From JAFIFT01 sp020051095 (lineage in GTDB: Bacteria; Pseudomonadota; Gammaproteobacteria; Legionellales; Legionellaceae), in the NCBI RefSeq assembly GCF_964199965.1, contig NZ_CAXMZT010000009.1:101674-165673 (forward strand): a DNA stretch of 64,000 bases. Reading direction: 5' to 3'. Of the stretch, positions 63,938 through 64,000 are shown one piece after another; position 1 is the stretch's first letter; each line of letters starts with the position of its first letter. The notes under the pieces are model-generated. The model had not been told where the DNA came from, searched no databases, and saw nothing but the letters and a program-made list of their open reading frames with translations. A program made the translations under genes and the position numbers.

Positions 63938-64000
63938 ATACTTTTAATATTGAAGAAGCTTCAGAATTTCTTGGAGCCCACAGGGAAACTATCCGTCGAA
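63934..64000 (+). CDS. Excisionase/MerR-like helix-turn-helix protein, 5' part
   Basis: Only 22 codons are visible before the window ends. FNIEEASEFLGAHRETIRR is a typical winged-helix DNA-binding start found in excisionase-type (AlpA/Xis) proteins. It starts inside the preceding stop. Confidence 0.6.
   Translation, partial: MNTFNIEEASEFLGAHRETIRR

Noticed and set aside
1..64000. tRNA genes, att sites and an integrase
   Set aside because: None could be recognised by reading; the ends of the element are probably outside the window.

Overview
The window reads as an accessory-island segment of a Legionella-like gammaproteobacterium. The main reasons are a prpA-lvrA-lvrB-lvrC regulatory block ahead of a complete F-type (tra/trb) conjugation operon, an APH(9)-like spectinomycin phosphotransferase of the type known from L. 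pneumophila, low-GC sequence, and large hydrophilic proteins with Glu-rich tails that resemble Dot/Icm substrates. No tRNA, rRNA, integrase or att site is visible, so neither end of the element lies inside the window.

Layout. (1) 1-5.3 kb: the 3' part of a serine beta-lactamase-like protein, an ATP-grasp enzyme, a small membrane protein, a 2OG-Fe(II) oxygenase and a P-loop kinase-like protein. (2) 5.4-6.0 kb: an inverted, decayed copy of part of the next locus. (3) 6.06-16.6 kb: a 13-gene, mostly overlapping, plus-strand operon holding eight GNAT domains, four APH-type kinase domains, two P-loop kinase domains, an S66 (LdcA/MccF-type) peptidase and one unknown protein. Three genes are GNAT-kinase fusions. 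(4) 16.7-43.2 kb: a PrpA-like repressor, divergent lvrABC, then traA-L-E-K-B-V-C-trbI-traW-U-trbC-traN-F-trbB-H-G-D-I. A minus-strand membrane-protein gene sits between traG and traD, and TraI carries a fused TOPRIM-like tail. (5) 43.2-47.2 kb: a frameshifted gene, a small secreted protein, two candidate translocated proteins (one beta-lactamase-like) and a cupin. (6) 47.3-51.7 kb: an aminoacyl-tRNA quality-control group, namely a second ThrRS without TGS, AlaX-like and YbaK-like deacylases, a DUF2000 protein and a divergent XRE-cupin regulator with two clear operators. (7) 51.7-52.5 kb: a ribbon-helix-helix gene and a palindrome-rich gap that resembles an F-type oriT. (8) 52.5-55.0 kb: MazG-like, NYN/OST-HTH, GNAT and aldo-keto reductase genes. 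(9) 55.1-62.5 kb: two ATM1-type ABC half-transporters and, divergently, a short peptide gene, a borosin-type peptide-backbone N-methyltransferase and an MFS transporter, followed by a convergent gene of unknown function. (10) 62.7-64 kb: a second S24-type repressor with two adjoining operators, small DNA-binding-like genes and the start of an excisionase-like gene, probably the control region of another mobile element.

The most notable system is the apparent split borosin RiPP locus at 58.9-61.2 kb. A 72-residue precursor with a helical leader and a tandem DMSHV[I/F]P core lies 8 bp ahead of an OphMA-like methyltransferase that keeps the Tyr/Arg/Tyr/Tyr catalytic set. The second is the 13-gene acetyltransferase/phosphotransferase operon. 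Together with the S66 peptidase and the ThrRS/AlaX/YbaK group, it suggests a cargo devoted to chemically modifying, or surviving, antibiotics that act on translation. That last link is inference.
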